Positions 43,201 to 53,393 of a DNA stretch of 64,000 bases are shown here, piece after piece. Each line of letters opens with the position of its first letter. Position 1 is the stretch's first letter. The stretch comes from Pisolithus tinctorius (Eukaryota; Basidiomycota; Agaricomycetes; Boletales; Pisolithaceae): the NCBI GenBank assembly GCA_024663395.1, contig JANFAH010000003.1, positions 868,001 through 932,000 of the forward strand. Reading direction: 5' to 3'. The notes below the pieces were generated by a model that did not search any database, was not told the origin of the DNA, and worked only from the letters and a program-made list of their open reading frames with translations. A program made the position numbers and the translations under genes.

Positions 43201-44704
43201 AGAAGAGTTAAAAATGCTAAAAGAGGCAGGCACTTGGGAACTCGTTGACTCACCCCCCGGTGCCAACGTCGTAGGTTCCAAATGGGTTTTCCGCGCCAAG
43301 AAAGACGCCACTGGAAACGTTGTGCGATACAAGGCTAGACTCGTCTCACAGGGTTTCTCGCAGGTTGAAGGAGTCGATTACTTTGATACGTTCGCACCGG
43401 TGGCAACGCTCGCATCAATCCGCATTGTGCTTGCGATGGCTGCTCGCTACGATCTAGAGCTCCATCAGATTGATATCAAGGGAGCATACCTAAATGGCAC
43501 ACTCACCGACGACGAAGTAATCTATATGCGCCAGCCCCCCGGTTTCGAATCTATCGACCATCCGCGCAAAGTTTGTCGTCTCCGCAAGACGCTGTATGGC
43601 CTAAAGCAGAGTGGCCGTCGCTGGTACCAAAGATTAGTGGAGATATTAGTAGACGAGCTGAAGTTTACTCAATGCTCTGTCGACCAAGCCGTATACTTCC
43701 GATGTCATAACCCTGGTGAGCTCATGATCATCGTCGTACATGTTGATGACTGCACCATCGCTGCAACGCTTCTAAGCGAAATCGAGGAGTTCAAAGTAGA
43801 CATCAGAAAGCAAGTCGAGATCACTGACCTCGGCGAGCTCCACTGGTTGCTCGGGATAGAAGTAACAAGAAATAGAGACGAACGTTCCATATCGTTATGC
43901 CAGCGCCCCTACATCAAGTTGATTATCCGTCGTTTCGGCTTCGACAAGCTCAAGCCTGTGTCGAATCCCATGGAGCCTAGTACTAAGCTTCACTCGGGTC
44001 AGTCACCTTCCACTGGCGCTGAATATGCTGCGATGAAACACGTACCGTACTGCAAAGCCATCGGTTCATTGATGTACGCCTCACTCGGTACTCGTCCCGA
44101 CATCTCATACGCCGTGACCACCATCTCTCACTTCTCTGGAAACCCTGGGATGCCCCACTGGGACGCGGTTAGAAGAATCTACCGTTACCTTCTTGGAACC
44201 AAAGGCTTGAAGCTAACATATGGTGGAATATCTAATGCGCTCGTTGGATACGCAGATGCAGATGGTAGCATGGCTGAAGACTGTAGAGCGGTCTCTGGGT
44301 ACGCATTCTTAATCGATGGCGGAGCGGTATTGTGGTCTTCAAAATGGCAGGAAATCGTTTCGTTGTCGACGACGGAGAGTGAGTACGTGGCAGCCACCCA
44401 CACGGCCAAGGAAGCCTTATGGCTTTGGTCGCTCATCGGAGAGCTATTTGGGCCACTCGTTGAGCCAACCACGCTATTCTCAGATAACCAATCAGCTATC
44501 GCGCTCACCAAAGATCATCAATATCACGCACGCACCAAACATATCAATATCCGTTTCCACTTCATCCGCTGGGTCGTTGAAAACGGCAAGATCCGCTTAA
44601 TCTACTGCCCCACCACCGACATGATCGCCGACACCCTGACTAAAGCTTTACCATCGCCCAAGGTGAAGCACTTTGCCATCGAACTCGGCCTACGTCCTAC
44701 TTGA
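40247..44704 (+). CDS. gag-pol: Copia Gag-Pol polyprotein, intact
   Basis: 1,485 residues without a stop, starting MTTSIPVPTN. The order is that of Copia. A Gag domain (about 20-250) comes first. The zinc knuckle CWNCGSREHYKSQC is near residue 275. An acidic linker leads to protease YDSGSTCHIS (about 405). The integrase zinc finger GHISLTAARR...CEACVYAKA and core with HTDLWGP, HSDRGGEYLG and HNGIAERLNRTLLE follow. Reverse transcriptase carries the active site VVHVDDCTI (about 1165) after YLNGTL and LYGLKQSGRRWYQ. RNase H has TESEYVAAT and DNQSAIALTKD near the C-terminus. It is processed by its own protease into particle proteins and replication enzymes. All catalytic motifs read by eye are present, so the element may be active. 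Confidence 0.95.
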   Translation: MTTSIPVPTNTLPGNVPKVDIKGANWAIFSLRFQTAVEAKELWSHFNGTSPCPVSSTSTDQDGFVTVTPPDADELAKWQKSENMAKHLLTQRIPDSTALRVCGLNSVAAMWNEIVHEYTEKGAYAQTDLRMKFLNLQCPTDGDICQFLDDLHTKRDELAAIGVQIEEKDYRSTIIQSLPKYLASFASGQLATARLYSPTQTIDPDVLISLIIEESERQSCKETRHPRPKQKAREGNEALAMTPGNSSSRGRGSWRGRGGNSRGHARQRGPCWNCGSREHYKSQCPEPDKIKKETPPMKGSAHAVTLDSDEEGAFSAHTPNELDDEDSLPDLLSVSSDDDDIDQRCFVASDEDWFSEEEVDGEDSPYGNSSSPDEPTETSPELANLVNDSPISARIVELYDSGSTCHISPYRERFETLTDIPPKSFSAANKQLFNTTAVGELVIEVPNGYDVTKLRLTEVLYSPKVGYTLVSISRLDQLGYSVTFAESTCIIRDPIDDIIGRIPKSKAGLYRVIHDNDHDEANSMTETVTVMELHRRMGHISLTAARRLAEKGLVSGLKFDLSKDEPTFCEACVYAKATRKPVAKEHVRDRATEFTEEVHTDLWGPAPVETLGGRRYYITFTDDKTRLTYIHLLRQKSEAFTAYKNFEALCRTQHNARIKILHSDRGGEYLGKEFVMYLKAAGTKQKLTVHDTPQHNGIAERLNRTLLERVHAMLHESGLPRTLWGEAVRHTVWLKNRTPTKALDGGTPLEAATGKKPDLSRVRVWGSSVWVQVEGGTKLGGRVVEGRWIGIDNNSPNGCCMYWPKRKSVTVERNVYWNPSSAESLPHEGEEEDSHLPNAMLTSSAPVEENKATPMPLQVTPAQPSPPLPPTDPPVAKRIRKPSQCLVEILAGAGSTNRRGTPEIPKGVQLPTVVEEHSNPIRLEGEEETAALLVSIIENSDDNLCCIDLAMAMDEVTAETEALEPSSLAEARRRPDWPRWEEGIKEELKMLKEAGTWELVDSPPGANVVGSKWVFRAKKDATGNVVRYKARLVSQGFSQVEGVDYFDTFAPVATLASIRIVLAMAARYDLELHQIDIKGAYLNGTLTDDEVIYMRQPPGFESIDHPRKVCRLRKTLYGLKQSGRRWYQRLVEILVDELKFTQCSVDQAVYFRCHNPGELMIIVVHVDDCTIAATLLSEIEEFKVDIRKQVEITDLGELHWLLGIEVTRNRDERSISLCQRPYIKLIIRRFGFDKLKPVSNPMEPSTKLHSGQSPSTGAEYAAMKHVPYCKAIGSLMYASLGTRPDISYAVTTISHFSGNPGMPHWDAVRRIYRYLLGTKGLKLTYGGISNALVGYADADGSMAEDCRAVSGYAFLIDGGAVLWSSKWQEIVSLSTTESEYVAATHTAKEALWLWSLIGELFGPLVEPTTLFSDNQSAIALTKDHQYHARTKHINIRFHFIRWVVENGKIRLIYCPTTDMIADTLTKALPSPKVKHFAIELGLRPT

Positions 44705-44711
44705 GGGGGAG

Positions 44712-45180
44712 TGTTAGATTTGGCAAGTCGCACGTAGTCCATTCCGAACACGTCCGCTCCGGGTCGTGAGAACTACTTTCCGTTTTAAACTTTTTCTTAC
44801 TTAACACTACTACTGAATGCGCAACTAACTCTCCGTGCCCTTATGTTTATTGTATTTACAGTGTCTCGCACTTATGTGCGAGTCTTCTTGTTATCCACGA
44901 AGACCATAGCGCGTCTCACAACGAGACAATGCTTATTGTATGTAGACGGATTCAACACCCGGTGTTTCACTTCTATTGTTACAACTACAGTATTTAGTTC
45001 TACACTGTAAACCGGATCACCTCAGACGTTGTCGCTATCTGCGCGCGACTGAGGTGAGTACGATACCTTTCCACTTACTTTACTATACTTACCACGCACC
45101 TAGCTATCTGTATAGGTGAATATAGTAGACGTTGTCGCTATCTGCGCGCGACTGAGCTATCTGTATAGATATATTTGTAA
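44712..45180 (+). repeat. 3' LTR of Copia
   Basis: 469 bp, same length as the 5' LTR. About ten differences, mostly transitions at CpG sites (for example CTGCACC against CCGTGCC). Confidence 0.9.
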
Positions 45181-45185
45181 GACTT

Positions 45186-45407
45186 ACCGGCATGAAAGAA
45201 GCGATGTCATACTACATAAGTGTTGGCCAACTTTCCCACAGCTTTGCATGTTGGCATGCATTTGCCGTCGAGGCAGTAATCATCAGCAAATGCTAGCCTC
45301 GCATTCAACTACACCAACTAATATATGATCAATAATCCCAGCATCATTTGGGAGACCGCAAAAATGATTTCATTGCAGACAGCTAGCAGTCTCTACATGG
45401 AAATGGT
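45186..45407 (-). other. Gap between KDZ stop and Copia; possible 5' exon of the TET/JBP-like gene
   Basis: After a TAG acceptor-like site the minus strand has an open stretch reading LNARLAFADDYCLDGKCM, which could be a small exon. Nothing firm. Confidence 0.25.
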
Positions 45408-46341
45408 TCACAGAAGACACGCTAATCTGCCATACATCTGGCATTGGCGTGCGGCATAGCATGCTGGCCTGGCCTGTCCCTTTGCCAATGCAGCAACCTT
45501 TCTGCCGGTCCAAAATCTTACCTTGTTTTCAAAAAAGTTTTTAGTCCACTCCTGCTCGCATTTCAACAGCTGAACCCCCTCCTTCCACCTATCCTGCAGC
45601 ACTCTCATCCAGAGCCAATTGACCCTGTAAACTAGAGAAAATGATAAGTAAATCTCAGATGCTGCTGCCATGTGATTGCTCCTCTCACATTCTGACATCC
45701 AATCATTAGCAGCTGTGTCCCTTGGTACATCCATGGTCCAGATCCAAGGTAGGGTATCATCTCTGTGACCTCTGGCATTTGGGTCAGATACTGCCATGCT
45801 GATAGTTAGGTCAGAGTCATTCAACTCTTTGTATCGCTCCAGGATATCTGGCCCAGCCCCTAACCTGCCCATTTGAATGCAGCACCGGTGGTACAGAGCA
45901 GCATGACGTTGCACGGCTGCATCAGCATTGGCCACCCTTCCCCAGGCATGTGTGGTCATGTGGTAATTACTTCCATGGCAAATGTTGGTTCGAAAGATGA
46001 CCGCCTTCTCTGCAAGTATAAGCCGCAGTTCATGAAGACAATCATTGGCCTGTCCTTGCCACAGTTGCAGCTCCAATAGTGTCACATACCCCAGGCCAGA
46101 TCGTTCAAAATGATCTTTGCCAATATTGGATGGCAGTGGCAATGCGATGGTTTCTGGATCATGTGGGTGAGATGACCAGCACAGCTCAGCATCCTCGAAT
46201 CTGTCCCCAAATAGTTTTTCGGCAGTGTTGAAAATGCCATGGATATGGGACTGGAGACGATCACGGCGACGTGCAATGGTGAGAGTTTGAGCTTCTGTTG
46301 CTCTTGAGGTGATTTGCCAGCATGCCACTGCAAGCTGGATT
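45408..46341 (-). pseudogene. KDZ transposase, C-terminal part (cut by Gypsy G3)
   Basis: Open frame from the G3 junction (46341) to a stop at 45408. It contains the helical C-terminal region of KDZ transposases, with an internal RDRLQSHIHGIFNTAEK stretch, a short-helix region EYKELNDSD-like, and a C-terminal Trp/Lys-rich end near EQEWTKNFFENKVRFW. The left flank of G3 reads in frame with the right flank (KIEEAQ on one side, then LAVACWQI on the other), so both halves belong to one gene. No internal stop was seen in this half. Confidence 0.8.
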
Positions 46342-46790
46342 TGTTACGTTTCACCCCTAACTTTTCCTTTTACTGTACGTTTGCCTTGTTTTGGTCCGTT
46401 GGACTTGATTTCCTTTTAGAGCCGTCTTCTCTCTGATCCGACGGCTCTCTATTTCCACCACTAGCGTTACTGGCTCGTTACATGCTTAGGACATGTGTCG
46501 TCATTGTTCAACCAATGGCGTAGTTACCTCGTTACATGCGGGCGCCTCATGGTCCGTTTCTGTGTAGTATTTAGACAGTCGGCTCAAGTCCTGGAAACCC
46601 AGACTTGAGCTGCTCAATCTTACGCAGTGTTCTCAGAACTTCGCCCTCAGTGTCCTTAACAAGGACCACTCTTACCGGCATTGCCTCTAAATCCTCTGTC
46701 GTTCACAGAGGTTACTGTAGCCGTTGCTCAGTAGAAACCATAGTCTGCGTTTGAGCTCTCCCTACGTCTTGACTTCGGTCGAGCGTAACA
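46342..46790 (+). repeat. 5' LTR of G3
   Basis: 449 bp. Differs from the 3' LTR at CCGGCATT/CCGGCGTT and TAGCCGTT/TAGCTGTT, both CpG-type changes. Confidence 0.93.
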
Positions 46791-47063
46791 AAAGCTCAAG
46801 TCTCCAGCCTTTGGCCGAATCGGTCACTGTTTAGTGCACCACCACGAACCCCCGAAACAACCGACGCTGGGCGCCGTTGCGACCCACTCGTGAAGAATCG
46901 TCATCTGACGAAGAACAGGAGAGCACTGTCACAGACACCTCCTCCAACGAACCCGAACAGCCAGATAGAGGTTTCACCTCTGGGATTCTCTCGAACCTTT
47001 TCTCTCAATCACTTGCGTCACTTGGCACTCTTCCCTACCCCGTCGCCCCCACCACAGATTACG

Positions 47064-47536
47064 ATGTCTGGCTCATCGTCAAAGACACCGGTTGGCAATA
47101 CCACCAAAGCCACTGAACTGAAGATTGGCGCTCCATCTGATTTTGATGGAAACCAGAAGAACGCCATGAGTTGGCTGTACTCCGTACAGACCTATCTTTT
47201 GGTAAACGAAGAACTATACGACACTGACACCAAGAAGGTGGTCTACGCCCTGTCGTATATGAAGAAAGATGTCGCCCGCTCCTGGGCTGCCACCTTCCAG
47301 AAAACTTCTCTGGAAAAGAACCCCCCGAGTTTCGGCACTTTTGCCGAGTTCATAAAAGATTTCAAAGCCTCGTTCACCTCCGCAGACACCGCGGGTACTG
47401 CCATCGCCAAGCTACGTACCCTAAAACAAAAAGAATCGGTCGAACAATATATCACCGATTTCCGAACTGCCGCCGCCGACTCTACCATCACGGAAGACGT
47501 CGCTTTGATCGAGTTCTTCTCACAAGGACTCAAACC
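47064..47536 (+). pseudogene. gag: Gag of G3, N-terminal part (interrupted by G2)
   Basis: The start chosen at 47064 (MSGSSSKTPV) fits the beginning of the capsid-like region; the same frame is open further upstream. The retrotransposon-gag domain shows FDGNQKNAMSWLYSVQTYL, SYMKKDVARSWAATF and VEQYITDFRTAAADS. The frame runs into the 5' LTR of G2 after GLKP. The remainder of the gene resumes at 55117. Confidence 0.85.
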
Positions 47537-48063
47537 TGTCATAGCCATGTCTCGACCCCGGCCGGACTCGGCCTCGCACTCACTCAGTCCGGCCTCGGTC
47601 TCGCCTGTCCCGCATCTCCAGTTGGTCTAGCGCGGTAGACACTGCTTTGCAGTGTCTGTCATTTCGGTTAAGTCCTGTCCCCGGTCCTGTCCCCGGTCTG
47701 CCTGTCCCGGTCTCCGTTACCTTAGTCATACGTTACTAATACCTGTCTTACCAATCCTCTTAGCAATCCTTGCGAGACCGGCATTACCGGTCTCCGTACT
47801 ATAGTTACTTCTGGTATATAAACTCGTAGTTACTCGGCCTGTACTCCTTAGTCTGAAATCAACTAAGTATCTCCTGATAACCCCGCCTCAGCCTCGGACT
47901 CGGACTGAGATCCACGCAAGGGAATAGCGCTGTACCTTCAGTCGCTAAGTCCAAGCAGTCCACCCTTCTGTACCTTCGTCTTTATCCCTGACTCCGACCC
48001 CCTCGGCCTCGCGCCCGCTTCGGTCTCCGGTCCGGTCTCAACCCGGACACCCCGTACTTGACA
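47537..48063 (+). repeat. 5' LTR of G2
   Basis: 527 bp, with TATATAA at 47815-47821 and the same two hairpins as in G1. Confidence 0.93.
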
Positions 48064-48101
48064 GTATTTCAGACTCGCCACTTGTGTGGGTCTAAATTAT
48101 C

Positions 48102-49475
48102 ATGGCAACCAAGACTCGCTTCCAACCTCCCCGTGGCCGCTCTGCCACTAATCCCGACTCCGCCTCAGCCAGTGGGGCTCGCCGTGAAACAGCTCTAGCT
48201 GCGTTGGGCACCACTAGGCGCTCCCCAGATCCCGTTAGTCCCTTCAGGGGCTTTTCAGCCCGCACCTCTAATACCCCCACCCCACGTCGTCCCACTGCTC
48301 CCATCCCCGAGGGTGACCCCGGCGATGATGGGCCGGGCGACGATGATGACAACAATCCAGACAATGATGACCCCGGCAATGGTCCCGGTGATGAGGACCC
48401 GGAAGATAATGATCCGGAAGACGATCCGGACTTCCCGGACCCGGACACCGAACCCGCGGTCGCGGTCTTCGACAGTCTCGCGAAGGCCATCAAGCTGTTG
48501 GCTCGCAATACCCGTACTAGTCCTGAGTCCTCAAGCAGGACCAAGTTACGCGAGCCCGACACCTTTGACGGCACCGACCCAAAGAAACTTCGCGCGTTCT
48601 TCATCCAGTGCGAGCTTAATTTCCAAGACCGACCTCAGGCTTTCAGGACCGATCGCGCCAAAGTCATCTTCGCCCAGTCGTACCTCAAAGGCATGGCCTT
48701 AGAGTGGTTCGAGCCGGACTTACTCGGGCTCGACGACCCCGATGACCGGCCTCTTTGGATGGACTCCTGGAGGGAGTTCGTCCTAGAGCTGCAAACCACC
48801 TTCGGCCCCCACGACCCGGTCGCTGACGCCGAGAGTCAGCTTGACCATCTACACATGAAGGAAAGTCAGCGCATTAATAAGTACGTAGTTGACTTTAATC
48901 GGCTTGCTTCGCAAGTCCGAGGCTACGGTGACGGTGCGCTGCGCCATCATTTCTATTCCGGCCTCCCAGACCGAATCAAGGATGAGGTCTGCCGGGTTGG
49001 CAAACCCCGGACACTTCACGAGCTCCGCCACCTCGCCCAAGAAATAGATGCGCGCTATTGGGAGCGCAAGGAAGAGGTCCAACGGGCGAGTAAGCACCAA
49101 GGCTCGTCTAGTAACAACAAGTCCGGCGGTTCCGGCAACAACAACCAGCCTAAGACCGGTCAAGATAAATCCAAGACCGGCAACAACAATAACAACTCCG
49201 GTTCTTCCCCTAAGCCGGCTTCATCGAAGCCGGGCAACAATAATAACAGCAATTCGTCCAAACCCGAGCCTAGCAAACTCGGCAAAGATGGAAAGCTTAC
49301 CCCCGAGGAACGCAAGCGTCGCCTAGACGGAAACCTCTGCATGTTCTGCGGAGGGTCCGGTCATTTTGCTGACAAATGCCCCAAGAAAGCCGGAAAGGCC
49401 AAAGCTCGCGCTGCGGCCACCACTGAGGCTGCACCGGCCTCGGGCTCGGGTACTACCCCCGAGACAAAAAAATAG
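48102..49475 (+). CDS. gag: Gag of Gypsy G2
   Basis: 457 residues starting MATKTRFQPP, collinear with the G1 Gag. It has an acidic D/N/P region (about 70-125), a capsid-like domain (about 160-325, with YLKGMALEWFEP), an S/N/K-rich linker, and a zinc knuckle CMFCGGSGHFADKC (CX2CX4HX4C). It ends TAG directly after A7 (49466-49472), so Pol is probably made by a -1 slip. Arg and Asp codons altered in G1 are kept here. Confidence 0.92.
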   Translation: MATKTRFQPPRGRSATNPDSASASGARRETALAALGTTRRSPDPVSPFRGFSARTSNTPTPRRPTAPIPEGDPGDDGPGDDDDNNPDNDDPGNGPGDEDPEDNDPEDDPDFPDPDTEPAVAVFDSLAKAIKLLARNTRTSPESSSRTKLREPDTFDGTDPKKLRAFFIQCELNFQDRPQAFRTDRAKVIFAQSYLKGMALEWFEPDLLGLDDPDDRPLWMDSWREFVLELQTTFGPHDPVADAESQLDHLHMKESQRINKYVVDFNRLASQVRGYGDGALRHHFYSGLPDRIKDEVCRVGKPRTLHELRHLAQEIDARYWERKEEVQRASKHQGSSSNNKSGGSGNNNQPKTGQDKSKTGNNNNNSGSSPKPASSKPGNNNNSNSSKPEPSKLGKDGKLTPEERKRRLDGNLCMFCGGSGHFADKCPKKAGKAKARAAATTEAAPASGSGTTPETKK

Positions 49476-49534
49476 GTAGCGGCTCCCAGGACTCCGCACA
49501 ATCTGGGAGCTGCGTTGACTCCGGTTGTGCAAAC

Positions 49535-52500
49535 TTGGAGGCTCGTCTCAACGCATCCGCTCTTTTTAGTCCGAATTCCTTGACCCCGTATGTCACTATA
49601 GAAAACCCAGAAATACCTCGGCTTCGTACTTTAGTGGACTCCGGTTCCACCCATTGTTTTATAGATAATCAGTTTGTTAATCAACACTCGTTTACCCCTT
49701 ACTCGGTCTCACCAATCCGACTCCGGCTCTTCGATGGAACGTCCACCTTCACTATAACCCAGGCAGTAGATGTCATTATCTGCTTTGCGTCCGGCGATGT
49801 CACCCCGGTAACCCTGTTTTTAGCCCCGTTGGATTCTGAGTGTAAGATAGTTCTCGGACATGACTGGCTCACCCGCTACAATCTGTTGATTGATTGGGTA
49901 CTGAGTAGTCTAACATTCCGGACTCCTGCACAAGGAATGCCAACCCCGTCGACACCCCCTGTAAGCCCGGTCTCCACCGGCCTTCCTGACCCCGGTCCTA
50001 GTGACCAACCCGGCCTCGCGCCATCTGTACCGGTCTCCGACTCCCCGGCTCACACCCCTCTGAAGGCCCCTCTGGTTTCCCTAATCAATGCAGCCGCTTT
50101 TGTGCACGCCTGCAAACTAGAAGGGTCTGTCCAGTTCCAACTTCAACTCCGTCCCTCGGACTCAGCTCAAGCCCGATCGGCCTCGGCCTCCCCTCCTCCG
50201 GCCTTACCCAATGTACCGGAAGAGTACCATGACTTCGCTGATGTATTCAGCAAGGCCAAGGCCTCGGTACTCCCGCCACACCGGGAGTACGACCTAAAGA
50301 TAGAGCTCGAAGAAGGAACAACCCCGCCTCTCGGCACAATCTACTCGCTGTCCCCGGTTGAGCTCCAAGCTCTCCGGACATTCATCGATGAAAACCTCAC
50401 TACCGGATTCATTCGGCCTACTTCCTCCCCCTATGCTGCACCGGTCCTCTTTGTCAAAAAGAAGGACGGCTCCCTCCGGCTTTGCGTGGACTTCCGCGGC
50501 CTCAACAAAATCACTAAGAAGGACCGATACCCGCTACCGCTCATCTCCGACCTATTAGATTCACCAAGCCGAGCCAAGATCTACACCAAAATTGACCTTC
50601 GGCATGCCTACCATCTCGTCCGGATTGCTCCGGGGGATGAATGGAAGACCGCATTCCGGACTCGGTATGGATCCTATGAGTGGTTAGTGATGCCCTTCGG
50701 CCTCACCAATGCCCCGGCCGCCTTCCAGCGCTTCGTCAACACTATCTTCGCGGATATGTTAGATGTCTGTGTGGTCGTCTACCTAGATGACATCTTAATC
50801 TACTCCGGAGATAAGGAGTCTCACAAGCAGCATGTCCGAGAAGTCCTCCGCCGGCTTCGGCTTCACGGCCTTTATGCGAAGCCGGAGAAGTGTGAGTTCC
50901 ACTCGGACTCGGTCGAATACCTCGGATTCCACCTCTCCCCTGCCGGCCTCACGATGTCCAAGGAAAAGGTCCAGACCATTTGCGATTGGCCTGAGCCTCG
51001 CAAGGTCAAGGACATTCAGTCTTTCCTCGGATTCGCCAACTTCTACCGCCGGTTTATCTTTAATTACTCGGACATCGTCGTACCGCTGACTCGGCTTACC
51101 CGCAAGGGGGCTCCCTGGAACTTCTCCGAGGAGTGCCGCCGGTCATTCAACAACCTCAAGGCCGCCTTCACCACTGCGCCGGTCCTAACTCATTTCATCC
51201 CCGGGGTCCCTATCACCGTCGAGACCGATGCATCGGACTATGCCATCGCCGGCATCCTTTCTATCACCTGCGGCGACGGCCAGATACATCCGGTCGCATT
51301 CTACTCCCGGACTCTGACGGCCCCGGAATTGAATTATGACACCCACGACAAAGAATTGCTTGCTATTTTCGAAGCATTCCGGACCTGGCGCCATTACCTT
51401 GAGGGCTCGGCCTCACCGGTCGACGTTGTTACCGACCACAAGAACCTTGAGTACTTCTCCACCTCCAAAGTACTCACCCGCCGCCAAGCTCGCTGGTCAG
51501 AATTCCTTTCGCAGTTCAATATGATCATCAGATTCAGGCCCGGTAAGCTCGGGGCTAAGCCCGATGCCCTAACTAGACGATGGGACGTCTACCCCAAAGA
51601 GGGGGATAGCGGCTATGCCCGAGTGAACCCGCAAAACCTGAGACCGGTCTTCACCCAAGAGCAACTAGCGGTCTCCCTTCGCGCAACCTACCTCGAGTAC
51701 CCGGTCTTACGAGCAGTCGCACTGATGGATGTAGAGAAACTTCATAATGACATCCTGACCGCACTGCCGGACGACCCGGTCTCACAAATCCGCCTGTCCG
51801 ACATTTCTGATCCCCGGTGGTCAGTAGATGACACCGGCTTCCTTCGTCTTGATGGAAGGATCTACGTGCCGGACTCAAATGATCTCCGTCTTAGGGTCTT
51901 GCGGCTTAAGCATGACCACCCTCTATCCGGCCACGTTGGCCAGAACCGAACCCTAGAACTCATTCGGCGTGAATACACCTGGCCCGGCCTCAGGACCTTC
52001 GTCAAGGACTATGTCCGGTCTTGCACGGCCTGCGCTCGGGCTAAGGTTCCCCGCCATCGGCCTTACGGCCTCCTCAAGCAACTCCCGGTGCCGGAGAAGC
52101 CGTGGAACTCCATCTCTATGGATTTCATCGAGCAGCTCCCGGCCTCAACCGGCTTCACGGCCATCCTCGTTGTAGTTGACCGGCTTTCCAAGCAGGCCAT
52201 ATTCATCCCCACCCACGACACCATAACAGCCCCAGAACTCGCCAAACTATTCCTACTCCATGTCTTTTCGAAGCACGGAGTGCCGGCCCATGTAACCTCA
52301 GACCGAGGCTTGGAGTTCGTCTCTCACTTCTTCCGGTCACTCGGTAAGGCCTTAGACATGCGCTTACACTTCACCTTGGGCTATCATCCCGAAGGTGATG
52401 GCCAGACCGAAAGGACCAACCAGACCCTAGAACAATATCTCCGAGTGTACTGCAACTACCAGCAGGACAATTGGGCCGAGCTACTACCCCTGGCCGAGTT

Positions 52501-53191
52501 CGCCTACAATAACGCCCCTAGCGCTACTACCGGTGTTTCCCCTTTCTTCGCTAATAAGGGATACCACCCCAACATCTCGGTGTACCCGGAGCGCGATCTC
52601 ACTTCCGCTCGGGCTCGTGACTATGCGGTTGACCTAGACTCACTGCACCAGTACCTACGTGAGGAGATGACCCTCGCACAGCAGCGCTATCAAGGACCGG
52701 CCGATGCTAAACGCATGCCGGCTCCGGACTTCAAGGTCGGTGACCAGGTATATGTGAAAGCCAAATACTTCCGGTCTACTCGGCCTTCCAAGAAGCTCTC
52801 GGAAAAGAACCTTGGACCGTATCCGGTCATAGCTCAGGCCGGTACCCACTCATTCACACTGCGCCTGCCGGACTCAATGCGCGCAGTCCACCCGGTCTTC
52901 CATGTCTCCCAACTCGAGCCGGCCGTCCCTAACACCATCCCGAACCGGACTCAACCACCACCTCCACCTGTCGAAGTCGATGGTGATCTAGAGTTCGAGG
53001 TAGCAGAAATCCTCGACTCTAAGGTCGACCGGCGTCGCCGGTGTTGGCTTCAGTATTTAGTCCGGTGGACCGGCTACGAAGGGACTGATGAAGAGACTAC
53101 TTGGGTACTAGCTACAGAGCTAGACAACGCTTCTGAACTCGTGCAAGAGTTCCATTCCTGCTATCCCAACAAACCCGGCCCGTACCAATGA
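49535..53191 (+). CDS. pol: Pol of Gypsy G2 (PR-RT-RH-IN-chromodomain), intact
   Basis: The long frame is open from upstream of the gag stop (an in-frame TGA near 49.43 kb sets its limit); the first Met is at 49535. Protease LVDSGSTHCFID. Reverse transcriptase: FVKKKDGSLRLCVDFRGLN, then VVYLDDILIYS. RNase H: VETDASDYAIAG and the TDHKNLEYF block. Integrase: zinc finger H...CTACARAK, then SMDFIEQLP, TSDRGLEF and DGQTERTNQTLEQ. C-terminal chromodomain-like segment: FEVAEILDSK, LVRWTGYEGTDEETTW. Chromodomains of chromoviruses bind methylated histone H3 and steer integration to heterochromatin; this is family knowledge. Ends at TGA after PNKPGPYQ. Confidence 0.95.
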   Translation: MEARLNASALFSPNSLTPYVTIENPEIPRLRTLVDSGSTHCFIDNQFVNQHSFTPYSVSPIRLRLFDGTSTFTITQAVDVIICFASGDVTPVTLFLAPLDSECKIVLGHDWLTRYNLLIDWVLSSLTFRTPAQGMPTPSTPPVSPVSTGLPDPGPSDQPGLAPSVPVSDSPAHTPLKAPLVSLINAAAFVHACKLEGSVQFQLQLRPSDSAQARSASASPPPALPNVPEEYHDFADVFSKAKASVLPPHREYDLKIELEEGTTPPLGTIYSLSPVELQALRTFIDENLTTGFIRPTSSPYAAPVLFVKKKDGSLRLCVDFRGLNKITKKDRYPLPLISDLLDSPSRAKIYTKIDLRHAYHLVRIAPGDEWKTAFRTRYGSYEWLVMPFGLTNAPAAFQRFVNTIFADMLDVCVVVYLDDILIYSGDKESHKQHVREVLRRLRLHGLYAKPEKCEFHSDSVEYLGFHLSPAGLTMSKEKVQTICDWPEPRKVKDIQSFLGFANFYRRFIFNYSDIVVPLTRLTRKGAPWNFSEECRRSFNNLKAAFTTAPVLTHFIPGVPITVETDASDYAIAGILSITCGDGQIHPVAFYSRTLTAPELNYDTHDKELLAIFEAFRTWRHYLEGSASPVDVVTDHKNLEYFSTSKVLTRRQARWSEFLSQFNMIIRFRPGKLGAKPDALTRRWDVYPKEGDSGYARVNPQNLRPVFTQEQLAVSLRATYLEYPVLRAVALMDVEKLHNDILTALPDDPVSQIRLSDISDPRWSVDDTGFLRLDGRIYVPDSNDLRLRVLRLKHDHPLSGHVGQNRTLELIRREYTWPGLRTFVKDYVRSCTACARAKVPRHRPYGLLKQLPVPEKPWNSISMDFIEQLPASTGFTAILVVVDRLSKQAIFIPTHDTITAPELAKLFLLHVFSKHGVPAHVTSDRGLEFVSHFFRSLGKALDMRLHFTLGYHPEGDGQTERTNQTLEQYLRVYCNYQQDNWAELLPLAEFAYNNAPSATTGVSPFFANKGYHPNISVYPERDLTSARARDYAVDLDSLHQYLREEMTLAQQRYQGPADAKRMPAPDFKVGDQVYVKAKYFRSTRPSKKLSEKNLGPYPVIAQAGTHSFTLRLPDSMRAVHPVFHVSQLEPAVPNTIPNRTQPPPPPVEVDGDLEFEVAEILDSKVDRRRRCWLQYLVRWTGYEGTDEETTWVLATELDNASELVQEFHSCYPNKPGPYQ

Positions 53192-53393
53192 GGACCGGTC
53201 TCAACCGGCCTCAGTTTCTGCCCTGTTCCCTATCGGTATATAGTTCCTTTTGATTCCTTACTTACTCTGTTTTCTTTTTCTTTTTCTTGTTTGATTCTCA
53301 CTTACTATACAAGAACGAGAACCGGACACCGGACACCGGACACCGCACATGACATTCGCAGAAGAAATAACTACAAGCCTCTACGCTAAGGTA

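Larger units (their letters stand above)
39699..45180 (+). mobile_element. Copia (Ty1) LTR retrotransposon, apparently complete
   Basis: 469-bp LTRs begin TGTTAGATTTGG. The 5-bp target duplication GACTT is at 39694-39698 and 45181-45185. A single long gag-pol frame and a purine tract TTGAGGGGGAG before the 3' LTR complete it. The LTR ends read TTTGTGA and TTTGTAA, not the usual CA. The empty site falls on GGTAAGTC of the host gene on the minus strand, at a potential splice donor of the TET/JBP-like gene. Confidence 0.93.

Noticed and set aside
46877..47116. Short frame before G3 gag as a separate gene
   Set aside because: Overlaps the gag leader in another frame with low-complexity content; more likely untranslated leader.
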